From Geomonas subterranea (GTDB lineage Bacteria; Desulfobacterota; Desulfuromonadia; Geobacterales; Geobacteraceae), in NCBI RefSeq assembly GCF_019063845.1, contig NZ_CP077683.1, forward strand, positions 2,844,501-2,908,500: a stretch of DNA of 64,000 bases, written 5' to 3'. Under the pieces are notes generated by a model. That model ran no database searches, was not told the origin of the DNA, and saw only the letters and a program-made list of their open reading frames with translations. Positions within the stretch are counted from its first letter, which is position 1; the number at the start of each line of letters is the position of its first letter. Below are positions 44,665 through 52,514 of this stretch, in pieces. Made by a program: the position numbers and the translations under genes.

Positions 44665-45804
44665 GTGAAGCACCTGTACCCGAACCACCGCGCCCTCTTG
44701 CTGGTCGCCCTGCTGGCCTTGCCGCTGGCACTCATGGGATGCAAGGATAAAAAGGCCTCCGCCACCACGGCAAACTCCGCGACCACGCAGCAGGGACAGC
44801 CCTCGTCTGCGCACGCCGCCCCGGCTGCGACTGTTCCCGCGACCGCGACCCCGGCCGCTACCGCCGCCAAGTTCGACGGGCATTCCAGCGCCGGAAACAA
44901 GGGGAAGGGCGCCAAGGGGAAAGAGACCGCCGCACCCAAGACGGCCTACCGCGCCGGCGAGGACCCCGACTTCGCGGCCAAGAAGGGATGGCCCGTTAAA
45001 TATCCGGCACCGCTGCCTGGTTCCATCCTGCCCCAGAAGAGGATCGTAGCCTACTACGGCAACCCCCTCTCCAAGAGGATGGGGGCTCTCGGCGAGTACC
45101 AGAAGGACGACATGTTGCAGCGCCTGAAAAGGGAAGCGGCGAAATGGCAGGCTGCCGACCCGTCCCACCCGGTACAGCCTGCGCTGCACCTGATCGCGGT
45201 CGTGGCCCAGGGGGAGCCGGGCAAGGCAGGGCTCTACCGCATGGTGATGCCCGACAAGATCATCAACGACGTCTACAGCTGGGCCAAGTCGATCAACGCC
45301 ATCATGTTCATCGACATCCAGACCGGGCACGACAACATCAGAAACGTGCTGCCCCGCTTCGAGTGGATCCTCAAGAACCCGGACGTGCACCTCGGCATCG
45401 ATCCGGAGTTCAACCTCATCAAGAGCGGCAAGAAACCGGGCACCAAGATCGGCACCTATGACGCCGCCGACATCAACTACGCCTCGAACTACCTGAAGGA
45501 TCTGGTCAAGAAGTACAACCTTCCGCCGAAGGTGTTCATCGTGCACCGCTTCACCAGAAACGGCGTGACCAACTCCAGGAACATCCAGTTGCGCCCCGAG
45601 GTGCAGATCGTGATGAACATGGACGGCTGGGGCGCCCCCTGGCTCAAGCGCGATTCCTACAAGGACTACGTCGTGGCCGAGCCGGTAGAGTTCACCGGGT
45701 TCAAGCTCTTCTACCACAACGACACCAAGAAGGGGGACCCGCTGCTCACCCCGAAAGAGGTGCTGATGCTGAACCCGAAACCGCTGTACATCCAGTACCA
45801 GTAA
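44665..45804 (+). CDS. Exported lipoprotein of unknown function, TIM-barrel-like
   Basis: A 379-residue lipoprotein. Lipobox LALMGC is at about residues 21-26. A linker of about 75 residues is rich in Ala/Thr/Pro. The globular part shows regularly spaced short hydrophobic strands (RIVAYYGNP, LHLIAVVAQG, NAIMFIDIQTG, VHLGIDPEF, KVFIVHRFT, VQIVMNMDGWG, FKLFYHND, LYIQYQ), the rhythm of a (beta/alpha)8 barrel, with acidic residues at strand ends as in glycoside hydrolases. I do not recognise the family, and enzymatic activity is only a possibility. The GTG start has AAGGAG eight bases upstream. Confidence 0.72.
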   Translation: MKHLYPNHRALLLVALLALPLALMGCKDKKASATTANSATTQQGQPSSAHAAPAATVPATATPAATAAKFDGHSSAGNKGKGAKGKETAAPKTAYRAGEDPDFAAKKGWPVKYPAPLPGSILPQKRIVAYYGNPLSKRMGALGEYQKDDMLQRLKREAAKWQAADPSHPVQPALHLIAVVAQGEPGKAGLYRMVMPDKIINDVYSWAKSINAIMFIDIQTGHDNIRNVLPRFEWILKNPDVHLGIDPEFNLIKSGKKPGTKIGTYDAADINYASNYLKDLVKKYNLPPKVFIVHRFTRNGVTNSRNIQLRPEVQIVMNMDGWGAPWLKRDSYKDYVVAEPVEFTGFKLFYHNDTKKGDPLLTPKEVLMLNPKPLYIQYQ

Positions 45805-45833
45805 GCGCGGACATCTCGGAGCGGGCAACGTCC

Positions 45834-45853
45834 GGGCGAATGATTATTCGCCC
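45834..45853. repeat. GGGCGAAT...ATTCGCCC palindrome
   Basis: GGGCGAATGATTATTCGCCC is a near-perfect 20-bp palindrome followed by CCTACAGG. Similar GGGGCGAATAATCATTCGCCC motifs are scattered in intergenic regions of many GC-rich genomes. The function is unknown. Confidence 0.6.
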
Positions 45854-45880
45854 CTACAGGTCCCGTTCGGCTCAATAAAA

Positions 45881-45918
45881 GAAGGGGCGAACCGTCATGG
45901 TTCGCCCCTTTCCTTTTT
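45881..45918 (+). terminator. Rho-independent terminator after the lipoprotein gene
   Basis: Stem GAAGGGGCGAACC / GGTTCGCCCCTTTC with loop GTCAT and a following TTTTT, about 77 bp after the stop. Confidence 0.85.
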
Positions 45919-45944
45919 CCAAACCTCCAAACAAAAGCACCCTC

Positions 45945-46165
45945 ACCCCGTCCCTCACCCCGTCCCTCTCCCAGAGGGCGAGGGGGATCTGACTCCCCTC
46001 ACCCCGTCCCTCTCCCGGAGGGCGAGGGGGATCTGACTCCCCTCACCCCGTCCCTCTCCCAGAGGGCGAGGGGGGATCTGACTCCCCTCACCCCGTCCCT
46101 CTCCCGGAGGGCGAGGGGGATCTGACTCCCCTCACCCCGTCCCTCTCCGGAGGGCGAGGGGACCT
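45945..46165. repeat. Five-copy 44-bp tandem hairpin repeat
   Basis: The unit is built around CCCCTCACCCCGTCCCTCTC and an inverted GAGGGCGAGGGG, followed by ATCTGACT. CGTCCCTCTC recurs at 45961, 46005, 46049, 46094 and 46138, plus a partial copy upstream. Each unit can form its own hairpin. Copies are nearly identical, suggesting recent expansion. It lies between convergent genes. Confidence 0.88.
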
Positions 46166-46206
46166 GCCTCAAGCGGACTCACCTTGTCCCTCTCTGACAG
46201 GCTGGG

Positions 46207-46308
46207 GGTACCAGCCTCTCACCACTTGAATTCGGCCCGCCTCTCAGTGGCAAAAGGCTAGCGGTACAGCCTCTCACCACTGGAATTCCGCCCGCCGCTC
46301 CGTGGCAA
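46207..46308. repeat. 55-bp-period duplication of the NRDE gene 3' end
   Basis: 46207-46253 repeats 46262-46308 with few mismatches. The copy still encodes, on the minus strand, ATERRAEFKW followed by a stop, matching ATERRAEFQW-stop at the true gene end. The duplicate lies beyond the real stop and is not translated as part of it. Confidence 0.88.
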
Positions 46309-47032
46309 CTCCCGCCTCGAAACTGCGCTCGATGAAGGTCGCCTTCCCCGCGTCATCAACCAGCAAAACGGTCGAACAGCGGGTGCCGTACTGCGCGCTC
46401 CTGATGAAGATGGGCGACAGCATCCGCTCCAGCTCGAGCCCAACGCCGGTATCCGGCAACTCCTGGTCGGCAGGGTGCGTCTCGTCGGCCAGGAGCACGA
46501 ACAGCTCCTCCGGCGCGACGCTCCCCCGGGACAGGATGCGGGCAAGCCCGTTCCTGCCGCGACACACCTTGGGCCAGGGGGTGTCCAGCAGGTGGTTGCT
46601 GAGACCGTGGATCCCCGGCTCTATCGGGAGCACCCGGTCGCTCTTGTTGGAATAACAGAAGAGTCGCTCGCTCTCCCCGACCAGGAGGTTGTAGCCGCCG
46701 TAGGGGATGCCGGAATCCCGCAGCCGGGCCAGGTACTCCTCGGCGCCCGCCTCCTGCGCCAGAAAGCCGCTCACCAGTTGTCCGCGTGATGAGGGGCCGT
46801 GCCGGTGCAGGTCGCTTGGGTCGCGGTAGTTGGTGAGCGCGGCGATCCGGCCGGTCGCGGTCACACCGAGCCAGGTGCCGCCGTGCACCAGGTCGCGCCC
46901 GGCGAAGATGTGCGGGGCGTCTTCCCAGAAGTGGGCGGGCTGCGTCGGACGCTGGTAGTATTCATCGCGGTTGGCGGCAATGACGAGCCGGTATGCGGGG
47001 TGGGCCCGGTAGGCGAGTAGCAGCGTACACAT
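46274..47032 (-). CDS. NRDE-family (TANGO2-like) protein
   Basis: A 252-residue protein beginning MCTLLLAYRAHPAYRLVIAANRDE, the NRDE signature with Cys at position 2, as in N-terminal-nucleophile folds. GGTWLGVTATGRIAALTNYRDP, GYNLLVGE and LSNHLLDTPWPKV follow the TANGO2 pattern. Eukaryotic TANGO2 is linked to heme or lipid handling, but the bacterial role is not settled. The ATG at 47032 has AGGAAACCT upstream and makes Cys2 possible; the frame extends 12 codons further without homology. It follows the PilZ gene with a 16-bp gap. A 3'-end duplication lies just downstream. Confidence 0.87.
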   Translation of the reverse strand: MCTLLLAYRAHPAYRLVIAANRDEYYQRPTQPAHFWEDAPHIFAGRDLVHGGTWLGVTATGRIAALTNYRDPSDLHRHGPSSRGQLVSGFLAQEAGAEEYLARLRDSGIPYGGYNLLVGESERLFCYSNKSDRVLPIEPGIHGLSNHLLDTPWPKVCRGRNGLARILSRGSVAPEELFVLLADETHPADQELPDTGVGLELERMLSPIFIRSAQYGTRCSTVLLVDDAGKATFIERSFEAGVATERRAEFQW

Positions 47033-47048
47033 AGGTTTCCTGGAAGGG

Positions 47049-47738
47049 CTATGACGGGTTGAGGACACGTTCGATCAGTTCCAGCTGCCGCGGCGCAAGC
47101 GACTGGAACCTGAGGCCGACGCCGGGGATGCAGCGGCTCGCCCCCCAGCGCTGCGACCAGCACACCGTGGCGGGAATCGGGGTCTGATCCGCGCACTCGA
47201 GAAAGCGGAGCCAGATGGTGTCACCGGTCGAGAATTCCTCCATGGTGTGCATGAAAACTCCGCCCATGCTCAGGTTGATGGTGAAGGATTTTCGAGTCCC
47301 GTCCGGCGCGAAAGCGGGATCGGTGCTGTAGCGGAGATTGAGGTTCACCACCTTGCGGGGATGCCGGCGCAGGGAGCGTGCAGGAAAGGTCCTGCAGCGC
47401 TTGTCGATGAAGAACTGCAGTGCCGCATCGGCATCGGGAGAGAAGCTCTGCTCCAGGGGGCTCAGCTTGATCTTCTTTCCCCTGGCATCCCACTTCACCC
47501 GCAGCACCGGGAACAGGTTGATGCTCTCATAGGCGATGATCTTCGCTTCCTTGCTGCAACGCACCAGGGTGAGGATATCGACCAGGAATCCGTTGTAGGT
47601 CCGCTCCTTGGCCATCTCCGCCATCTGCTCGAAGGAATGTGCCACCTCGCCATGGGCACCCGCCCTGGCCAGCGCCTCGAGATAGGCGTTTCCCGCATCA
47701 GTGTCATTGGCAACTATGAGTATTCTGGCATCGTGCAT
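47049..47738 (-). CDS. Degenerate receiver-PilZ protein
   Basis: A 229-residue protein. The first 110 or so residues resemble a receiver (ARILIVANDTDAGNAYLEALARAGAHGEVAHSFEQM, FLVDILTLVR) but lack the acidic pair and the conserved Lys. The C-terminal half is a PilZ domain with the cyclic-di-GMP motifs RRHPR (RxxxR type) and NLSMGG (NxSxxG). It therefore probably binds c-di-GMP but does not take phosphate. The start is an ATG at 47738. It lies just upstream of the NRDE gene. Confidence 0.83.
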   Translation of the reverse strand: MHDARILIVANDTDAGNAYLEALARAGAHGEVAHSFEQMAEMAKERTYNGFLVDILTLVRCSKEAKIIAYESINLFPVLRVKWDARGKKIKLSPLEQSFSPDADAALQFFIDKRCRTFPARSLRRHPRKVVNLNLRYSTDPAFAPDGTRKSFTINLSMGGVFMHTMEEFSTGDTIWLRFLECADQTPIPATVCWSQRWGASRCIPGVGLRFQSLAPRQLELIERVLNPS

Positions 47739-47862
47739 CCGGCGGTTTTTCCTTTTGCGTCAAAATGAAGGTCATCCGTGGCCCCCGACAGCTCGGGGGT
47801 TGGAATAGTTAAAACCCTGATGGGCGGAAATGCAACCTCTAATGTAACCTGGGTCGGAGAGG

Positions 47863-48336
47863 CTAGACCGGCCGTTTGGAGGTGACGGCGGTGATGGTGA
47901 CGGTAAGATCTCCGGCCGGGCGCTTGATGGTGATCTCGTCATCCACCTTGCGCCCCATGAGGGCCCGCCCTACCGGGGAATCCACGCTGATCTTACCCTG
48001 GCTCACGTCGAATTCGTCGGGCCCCACCAGCTGGTAACAGCGCTCCTCCCCCTCCTCGTCCTCGTAGCTGACCCAGCAGCCGAAGCTGACCGAGGTCGGG
48101 TTCAAGGGGGGATAGACCACCTTGAGTACCTTCAGCCGGTCGCCCAGGTGCTTCAGCTCCCGGTCGATCTCCCGCAGCCTTTTCTTGGAGTAGATGTACT
48201 CGGCGTTCTCCGAGCGATCCCCCTCGGCGGCGGCGTCCGCCATGTTCTTCACCATGCGCGGCCGCTCCGTCTCCCAGAGGAAATCGTAGCGTTCCTGCAA
48301 TCTCTTGCGCCCTTCGGCGCTGATCATGTTGGTCAT
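47863..48336 (-). CDS. greB: Transcription elongation factor GreB/GreA family
   Basis: A 157-residue factor that stimulates transcript cleavage in backtracked RNA polymerase. The N-terminal coiled coil carries the acidic tip AAAEGDRSENAEYIYSKKRLREIDRELKHL (GreB-like YIYSKKRLREIDRE), and the C-terminal FKBP-like domain has YQLVGPDEFDVSQGKISVDSPVGRALMGRKVDDEI. The YIYSKKRLREID segment favours GreB over GreA. AGGTAGACCT precedes the ATG. It stands as a single gene. Confidence 0.92.
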   Translation of the reverse strand: MTNMISAEGRKRLQERYDFLWETERPRMVKNMADAAAEGDRSENAEYIYSKKRLREIDRELKHLGDRLKVLKVVYPPLNPTSVSFGCWVSYEDEEGEERCYQLVGPDEFDVSQGKISVDSPVGRALMGRKVDDEITIKRPAGDLTVTITAVTSKRPV

Positions 48337-48443
48337 AGGTCTACCTTTCTACCTTTCATCCCCTCCGCAACGGAAAGGGGGCGGTTTTTTGGGAGAGCGC
48401 ATCATAGTGGAGTTTCCCGACCAAGGCAACAGGTTAGCAGCGG

Positions 48444-49457
48444 TCACGGATTCTTATCGAGGTGGCGGTACTTGCGGATGGATTGTTCGTAGGTCTTCTG
48501 GATTTCGTTTTCCGGGGGGGCCTGGCTGTACGTGATGAGGTAGCGGCCGAGGAGGAAGGCAAAGAACAGGAAAAGAAGAGTCCAGGCCGCACGGGTGGCG
48601 ATCTGTTTCCTGGTGAGGGGGGCAGGAGGGGCTTCCTCCAGCTCGTCCACGTCGCGCTTGTCGGCGACCTTGCGCAGATGGGAGATCTGGACTGCGGAGA
48701 TCTGCCTGAAGATCAGGTCGCGGTCCCGCTCGTCCAGCAGAAGAAACTCCATGCCCACGTCGTATCGGCTGGAGCCGTCGCGCTGCGGCAGGGGAGGCTT
48801 GATGTGGATCACCTGCCCCACGGCATGGACCAACCGCGGCGGGGTGAGCGGGAGGTACAGTTCCAGGTTGACCAGCTGATCCGGCCGGGCGGTGGTGGGC
48901 ATACGGAGGCAGATCCCTCCGCCGCCGAGATTCAACTGGGCCCGGAGCAGATCCTGCCAGGCGATCGGCTTGGCCGGCTGGAAGCGGGCCATCTGGGCCG
49001 CGATGACGAAGTCGTCGTACCCCTGGAACTTCATCTGCTCGCGCTCCTTGCGCACCTCCCAGTCCTGTTCCACTTCCCTGCGGCTGGACTCGTCCACGAT
49101 GTCGTAGCGGACCTTCAAGGCCATGTCGGCCCTGAAGAACTGGCGCCTCTCGCTCAGGGTGAACCTGCCGAAAAGCCGAATCAGGAGGACACGGCTGCCG
49201 AGCCTGTCGGTGACGATGCCGCTGCAGGTGTAGCTGTCCTTGCCGAGCCGGACGCTTACGTCGAGGATGAAGCCGACGTCGACCCGAACGTTGGCGGGGA
49301 GGACGTCGCGGGAGATCTGCACATGCAGTTCATCACCCCCGGACTCGCTGATGACGCCCCAGTCCCTGAACACGCCGCCACCGGAGAGCGGTATGCCGAT
49401 CTGGATGCGCATTCCCGGCGCGAGAGCCTCGCGGTATTCGGTGTAATCGTCTTCCAT
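48444..49457 (-). CDS. YcgR-like PilZ-domain membrane protein
   Basis: A 337-residue protein. Residues 1-105 resemble the YcgR-type N-terminal flagellar-brake domain (ALAPGMRIQIGIPLSGGGVFRDWGVI). Residues 105-265 are PilZ-like, with ERRQFFRADMALKVRYDI and LNLGGGGICLRM (NLGGGG in place of DxSxxG). A single transmembrane helix lies near the C-terminus (AAWTLLFLFFAFLLGRYLITYS). A likely c-di-GMP effector at the inner membrane. I chose the ATG at 49457, which has AGGAACTGCC upstream, rather than the GTG at 49472. Confidence 0.82.
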   Translation of the reverse strand: MEDDYTEYREALAPGMRIQIGIPLSGGGVFRDWGVISESGGDELHVQISRDVLPANVRVDVGFILDVSVRLGKDSYTCSGIVTDRLGSRVLLIRLFGRFTLSERRQFFRADMALKVRYDIVDESSRREVEQDWEVRKEREQMKFQGYDDFVIAAQMARFQPAKPIAWQDLLRAQLNLGGGGICLRMPTTARPDQLVNLELYLPLTPPRLVHAVGQVIHIKPPLPQRDGSSRYDVGMEFLLLDERDRDLIFRQISAVQISHLRKVADKRDVDELEEAPPAPLTRKQIATRAAWTLLFLFFAFLLGRYLITYSQAPPENEIQKTYEQSIRKYRHLDKNP

Positions 49458-49674
49458 GGCAGTTCCTGTCACAATTTTAATAAGAAAACGTGCCGTACAT
49501 CACATTAAACTGCAGCCGGACGGAATTGCAAGCGGGAGAACCGCATGACAGGGAAGTCGGCCTCCCTCCCCGCGACATCCATTAACTTATCGAGGAGCGT
49601 GGCGCCCTCCTTGACATCGCCGGGAGCTGTGCTATCACAGTAAGGGCTTTTTTACTAATGAATAAGGAGTGACT

Positions 49675-49983
49675 ATGAAACGTAGTGCGATTGCAGCGGC
49701 GGCTCTGGCGGTGATGATGATGGCGGCACAGGCGATGGCGGTTTCCGCCGGCAAGAGCGTGGAATGGCCCACCTCGATGGGGAAGGTGACCTTCAAGGGT
49801 GACGACCACGCCGGCAAGGGGCTCAAGTGCAACGAGTGCCACACCAAGATCTTCAAGATGAAGAAGGGTTCCACCACCATGAAGATGGCCGACATCAACG
49901 CCGGGAAGTACTGCGGCGAGTGCCACAACGGCAAGAAGGCCTTCAAGCCCGCCGGCAACTGCGCCAAGTGCCACAAGAAGTAG
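49675..49983 (+). CDS. Triheme c7-type cytochrome
   Basis: A 102-residue periplasmic cytochrome. The signal peptide ends AMA; the mature part has three CXXCH sites (CNECH, CGECH, CAKCH) and lysine-rich spacing like the cytochrome c7/c3 family. Such proteins shuttle electrons between inner-membrane and outer-membrane cytochromes. The ATG at 49675 has AAGGAG upstream. A hairpin GGCTGCGC / GCGCAGCC at about 50000-50027, 15 bp after the stop, may end the transcript, but its T run is poor. Confidence 0.9.
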   Translation: MKRSAIAAAALAVMMMAAQAMAVSAGKSVEWPTSMGKVTFKGDDHAGKGLKCNECHTKIFKMKKGSTTMKMADINAGKYCGECHNGKKAFKPAGNCAKCHKK

Positions 49984-50139
49984 CGGCACCGCCTTTTCGG
50001 GCTGCGCTCCATCCCCGGGGCGCAGCCTCCCGCTTTACCCCCTTCCTTTTCTGTTGATCTAAGCCGGGAAAAAACATAAAAAGAAGCAGCCGTATCGACG
50101 GTCCCCCACACCTTTGCCACCAACACGAGGAGATCACAG

Positions 50140-52146
50140 ATGAACGTCGTCACCAGGAGATCGGTCTGCCCCTTCGACTGCCCGGATACCTGCGGCATGC
50201 TGGTGCAGGTGGAAAACGGCAAGGCCGTCGGGGTGCAGGGTGACCCGCTCCATCCTTTCAGCCGCGGCACCCTCTGCCCCAAGATGCGCCGCTACGAGAA
50301 GAGCGTTCATTCGCCGCTGCGCCTCACCACTCCGCTTAAGAGAACCGGCGCCAAGGGAAGCGGCGGGTTCGTTCCCATCTCCTGGGACGAGGCCATCGCC
50401 ACCATAGCGGAACGCTGGCGAGCCATCATCGCGACACACGGCGCCGAGGCGATCCTCCCCTATTCCTACGCCGGCACCATGGGGATCGTGCAGAGAAACG
50501 CCGGGCACCCCTTCTTCCACCGCATGGGCGCCTCCCGGCTTGACCGCACCATCTGTTCTCCCGCCAAGGGAGCGGGATGGGAGGCGGTCATGGGGAAGAC
50601 GGCGACCCCTCCACCGGAATCGGCCGGCAAGAGCGATCTCCTGATCCTATGGGGGATCAACGCGGCCGCGACCAGCATCCATTTCATGAACCAGGTGCGC
50701 GAGGTGCGGCAACGCGGGGGGGAGATCTGGCTGATCGACACCTACGAGACCCCGACCGCCTCCGCCGCGGACCGGACCTTCCTGGTGCGCCCTGGAAGCG
50801 ACGGGGCCCTCGCCCTGGGGATGATGCACGTAATTGCGCGCGACGGCCTGGCCGACCGCGACTTCATCGCGGCGCAGGTGCAGGGCTTCGATGAGCTGGC
50901 GGCCGGGGTGCTCCCGGAATTCACCCCCGGGCACTGCGCAGCCATCACCGGGCTCCCCCCCGCGACCATCGAGGAGATGGCGCGCGCCTACGCGGCCGCC
51001 AAGGCACCGTTCATCCGCCTGGGGAGCGGGCTGTCGCGCTACGGCAACGGCGCCATGACGGTGCGCTCGGTCTGCTGCCTTCCGGCCCTGGTCGGTGCCT
51101 ACGGCAAAGAAGGGGGAGGGTGTTTCCCTGACACCGCCACCGGCGCCGCGTTCCCGATGGAGATCCTCACCAGGGAGGACCTGATGCCGGGAGCGGCGCG
51201 CCTTGTCAACATGAACCAGCTGGGGCACGCGCTGAATGAGCTCGACGCCCCGCGCGTGATGGGGCTCTACGTGTACCACTCGAACCCCGCCGCGGTAACC
51301 CCGGACCAGAACGCCGTGCTCACGGGGCTGTCCCGGGAGGACCTCTTCACCGTGGTGCACGAGCGTTTCATGACCGACACGGCCCGCTACGCCGACATCG
51401 TGCTCCCCGCCACCTCGTCGCTCGAGCACAGCGACATCTACCGTTCCTACGGCACCTACTGCATCCAGCGCGCCCGGGCGGTGGTCGACCCGGTGGGGGA
51501 GAGCAAGTGCAACTGGGAGGTCTTCTCCCTGCTGGCCAAGGCCATGGGGTTCGGGGAGGAGATCTTCACCCTGACGCCGGACCAGATGATCGACCGGCTC
51601 CTCGCCGTGCCCAAGCCGCTGCGGGCGGGAATCGACGAGGAGGCGCTCGCCGAGGGACGGCCGGTGACGCTCGCGGCAAGGGGGGGGGGATTCCTGACCC
51701 CTTCCGGGAAGATCGAGATCCTGAACGAGAGGCTGGAAGAGAAGCTGCCGCGCTACCTCCCCACCCACGAGGAACAGGGGAGGCTCCCCTTCCGGCTCAT
51801 GACCGCGCCCACCCCCTACGCGTTGAACGCAACCTTCTACGAGCGCGAGGAGTTGCGGGAGAGCCAGGGGGGGATGCAACTCAAGATGAACCCGGAGGAC
51901 GCCGCCGGCAAGGGACTTGACGACGGCGCGGAGGTGGTCGCCTGGAACGGGCTGGGGGAGGTGACCTTCCGGCTTCAGGTGACGCCCAAGGTGCCCCGGG
52001 GCGTGGTGGTCGCCGAGGGGGTATGGTGGCTCGCCTACGCGCCGGGGGAGCGCTCGGTGAACGCCCTCACCTCGCAGCGCCTGACCGACCAGGGGGGGGG
52101 GAGCACCTTCTACGACAACCGGGTCGACGTGCGGGCCGGCAACTGA
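50140..52146 (+). CDS. Molybdopterin oxidoreductase (DMSO-reductase family)
   Basis: A 668-residue catalytic subunit. The N-terminal [4Fe-4S] site is CPFDCPDTCG (C10, C14, C18) plus GTLCPK (C46). Molybdopterin-binding segments follow (ILWGINAAATSIHFM, RPGSDGALALGMMHVI, DIVLPATSSLEHSD) and the C-terminal domain is FRLMTAPTPYALNATFYE. There is no twin-arginine signal, so it is cytoplasmic. Similar enzymes are annotated as formate-dehydrogenase-like or polysulfide/S-oxide reductases; the substrate is not predictable. There is no partner FeS or membrane subunit nearby. It lies 156 bp after the triheme cytochrome. Confidence 0.88.
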   Translation: MNVVTRRSVCPFDCPDTCGMLVQVENGKAVGVQGDPLHPFSRGTLCPKMRRYEKSVHSPLRLTTPLKRTGAKGSGGFVPISWDEAIATIAERWRAIIATHGAEAILPYSYAGTMGIVQRNAGHPFFHRMGASRLDRTICSPAKGAGWEAVMGKTATPPPESAGKSDLLILWGINAAATSIHFMNQVREVRQRGGEIWLIDTYETPTASAADRTFLVRPGSDGALALGMMHVIARDGLADRDFIAAQVQGFDELAAGVLPEFTPGHCAAITGLPPATIEEMARAYAAAKAPFIRLGSGLSRYGNGAMTVRSVCCLPALVGAYGKEGGGCFPDTATGAAFPMEILTREDLMPGAARLVNMNQLGHALNELDAPRVMGLYVYHSNPAAVTPDQNAVLTGLSREDLFTVVHERFMTDTARYADIVLPATSSLEHSDIYRSYGTYCIQRARAVVDPVGESKCNWEVFSLLAKAMGFGEEIFTLTPDQMIDRLLAVPKPLRAGIDEEALAEGRPVTLAARGGGFLTPSGKIEILNERLEEKLPRYLPTHEEQGRLPFRLMTAPTPYALNATFYEREELRESQGGMQLKMNPEDAAGKGLDDGAEVVAWNGLGEVTFRLQVTPKVPRGVVVAEGVWWLAYAPGERSVNALTSQRLTDQGGGSTFYDNRVDVRAGN

Positions 52147-52159
52147 CACCCAACACCAT

Positions 52160-52378
52160 TTGTTAACGCAAAGCCGCAAGGACGCAAAGAAAAGCAACTC
52201 GTACCTTTCCGTCTAAGGGATTTCTTCCCACCTTGGCGGTCTTTGCTTTTAGGACAATCAAAAGCTTTAACGCAGAGACGCGGAGCCGCAAAGCCGCAGA
52301 GAAAAGGTTATGTAGACTGTCTGGTTTTACCCGAAGCAATTGATTTCTTTGCGTCTTTGCGTCTTTGCGTTAAATAAA
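52160..52378. repeat. AACGCAAAGACGC-type palindromic repeats
   Basis: Left arms GTTAACGCAAAGCCGCAAGG (from 52162) and TTTAACGCAGAGACGCGGAG (from 52265) and right arm TTGCGTCTTTGCGTTAAAT (ending about 52375) form one or two nested long hairpins. They fill most of the 368-bp gap between the oxidoreductase and cheV. No gene is seen here. Confidence 0.75.
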
Positions 52379-52514
52379 AGAGCTATGTCCAACCCGGAAC
52401 CGCAGACGCGCAAAGGGAGGGTCCCGGCGTTTCCGCCTTACAGATTTTGCCTCATGATTTGTCGCCTGCTGCCGATGTAATGAGAAGCAACGGCACTAAA
52501 CAATCGGGGGGCGT

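Noticed and set aside
48355-48400. Terminator near the greB start
   Set aside because: A C-rich/G-rich hairpin followed by TTTTTT reads on the plus strand, where no gene ends. Its stem is interrupted.
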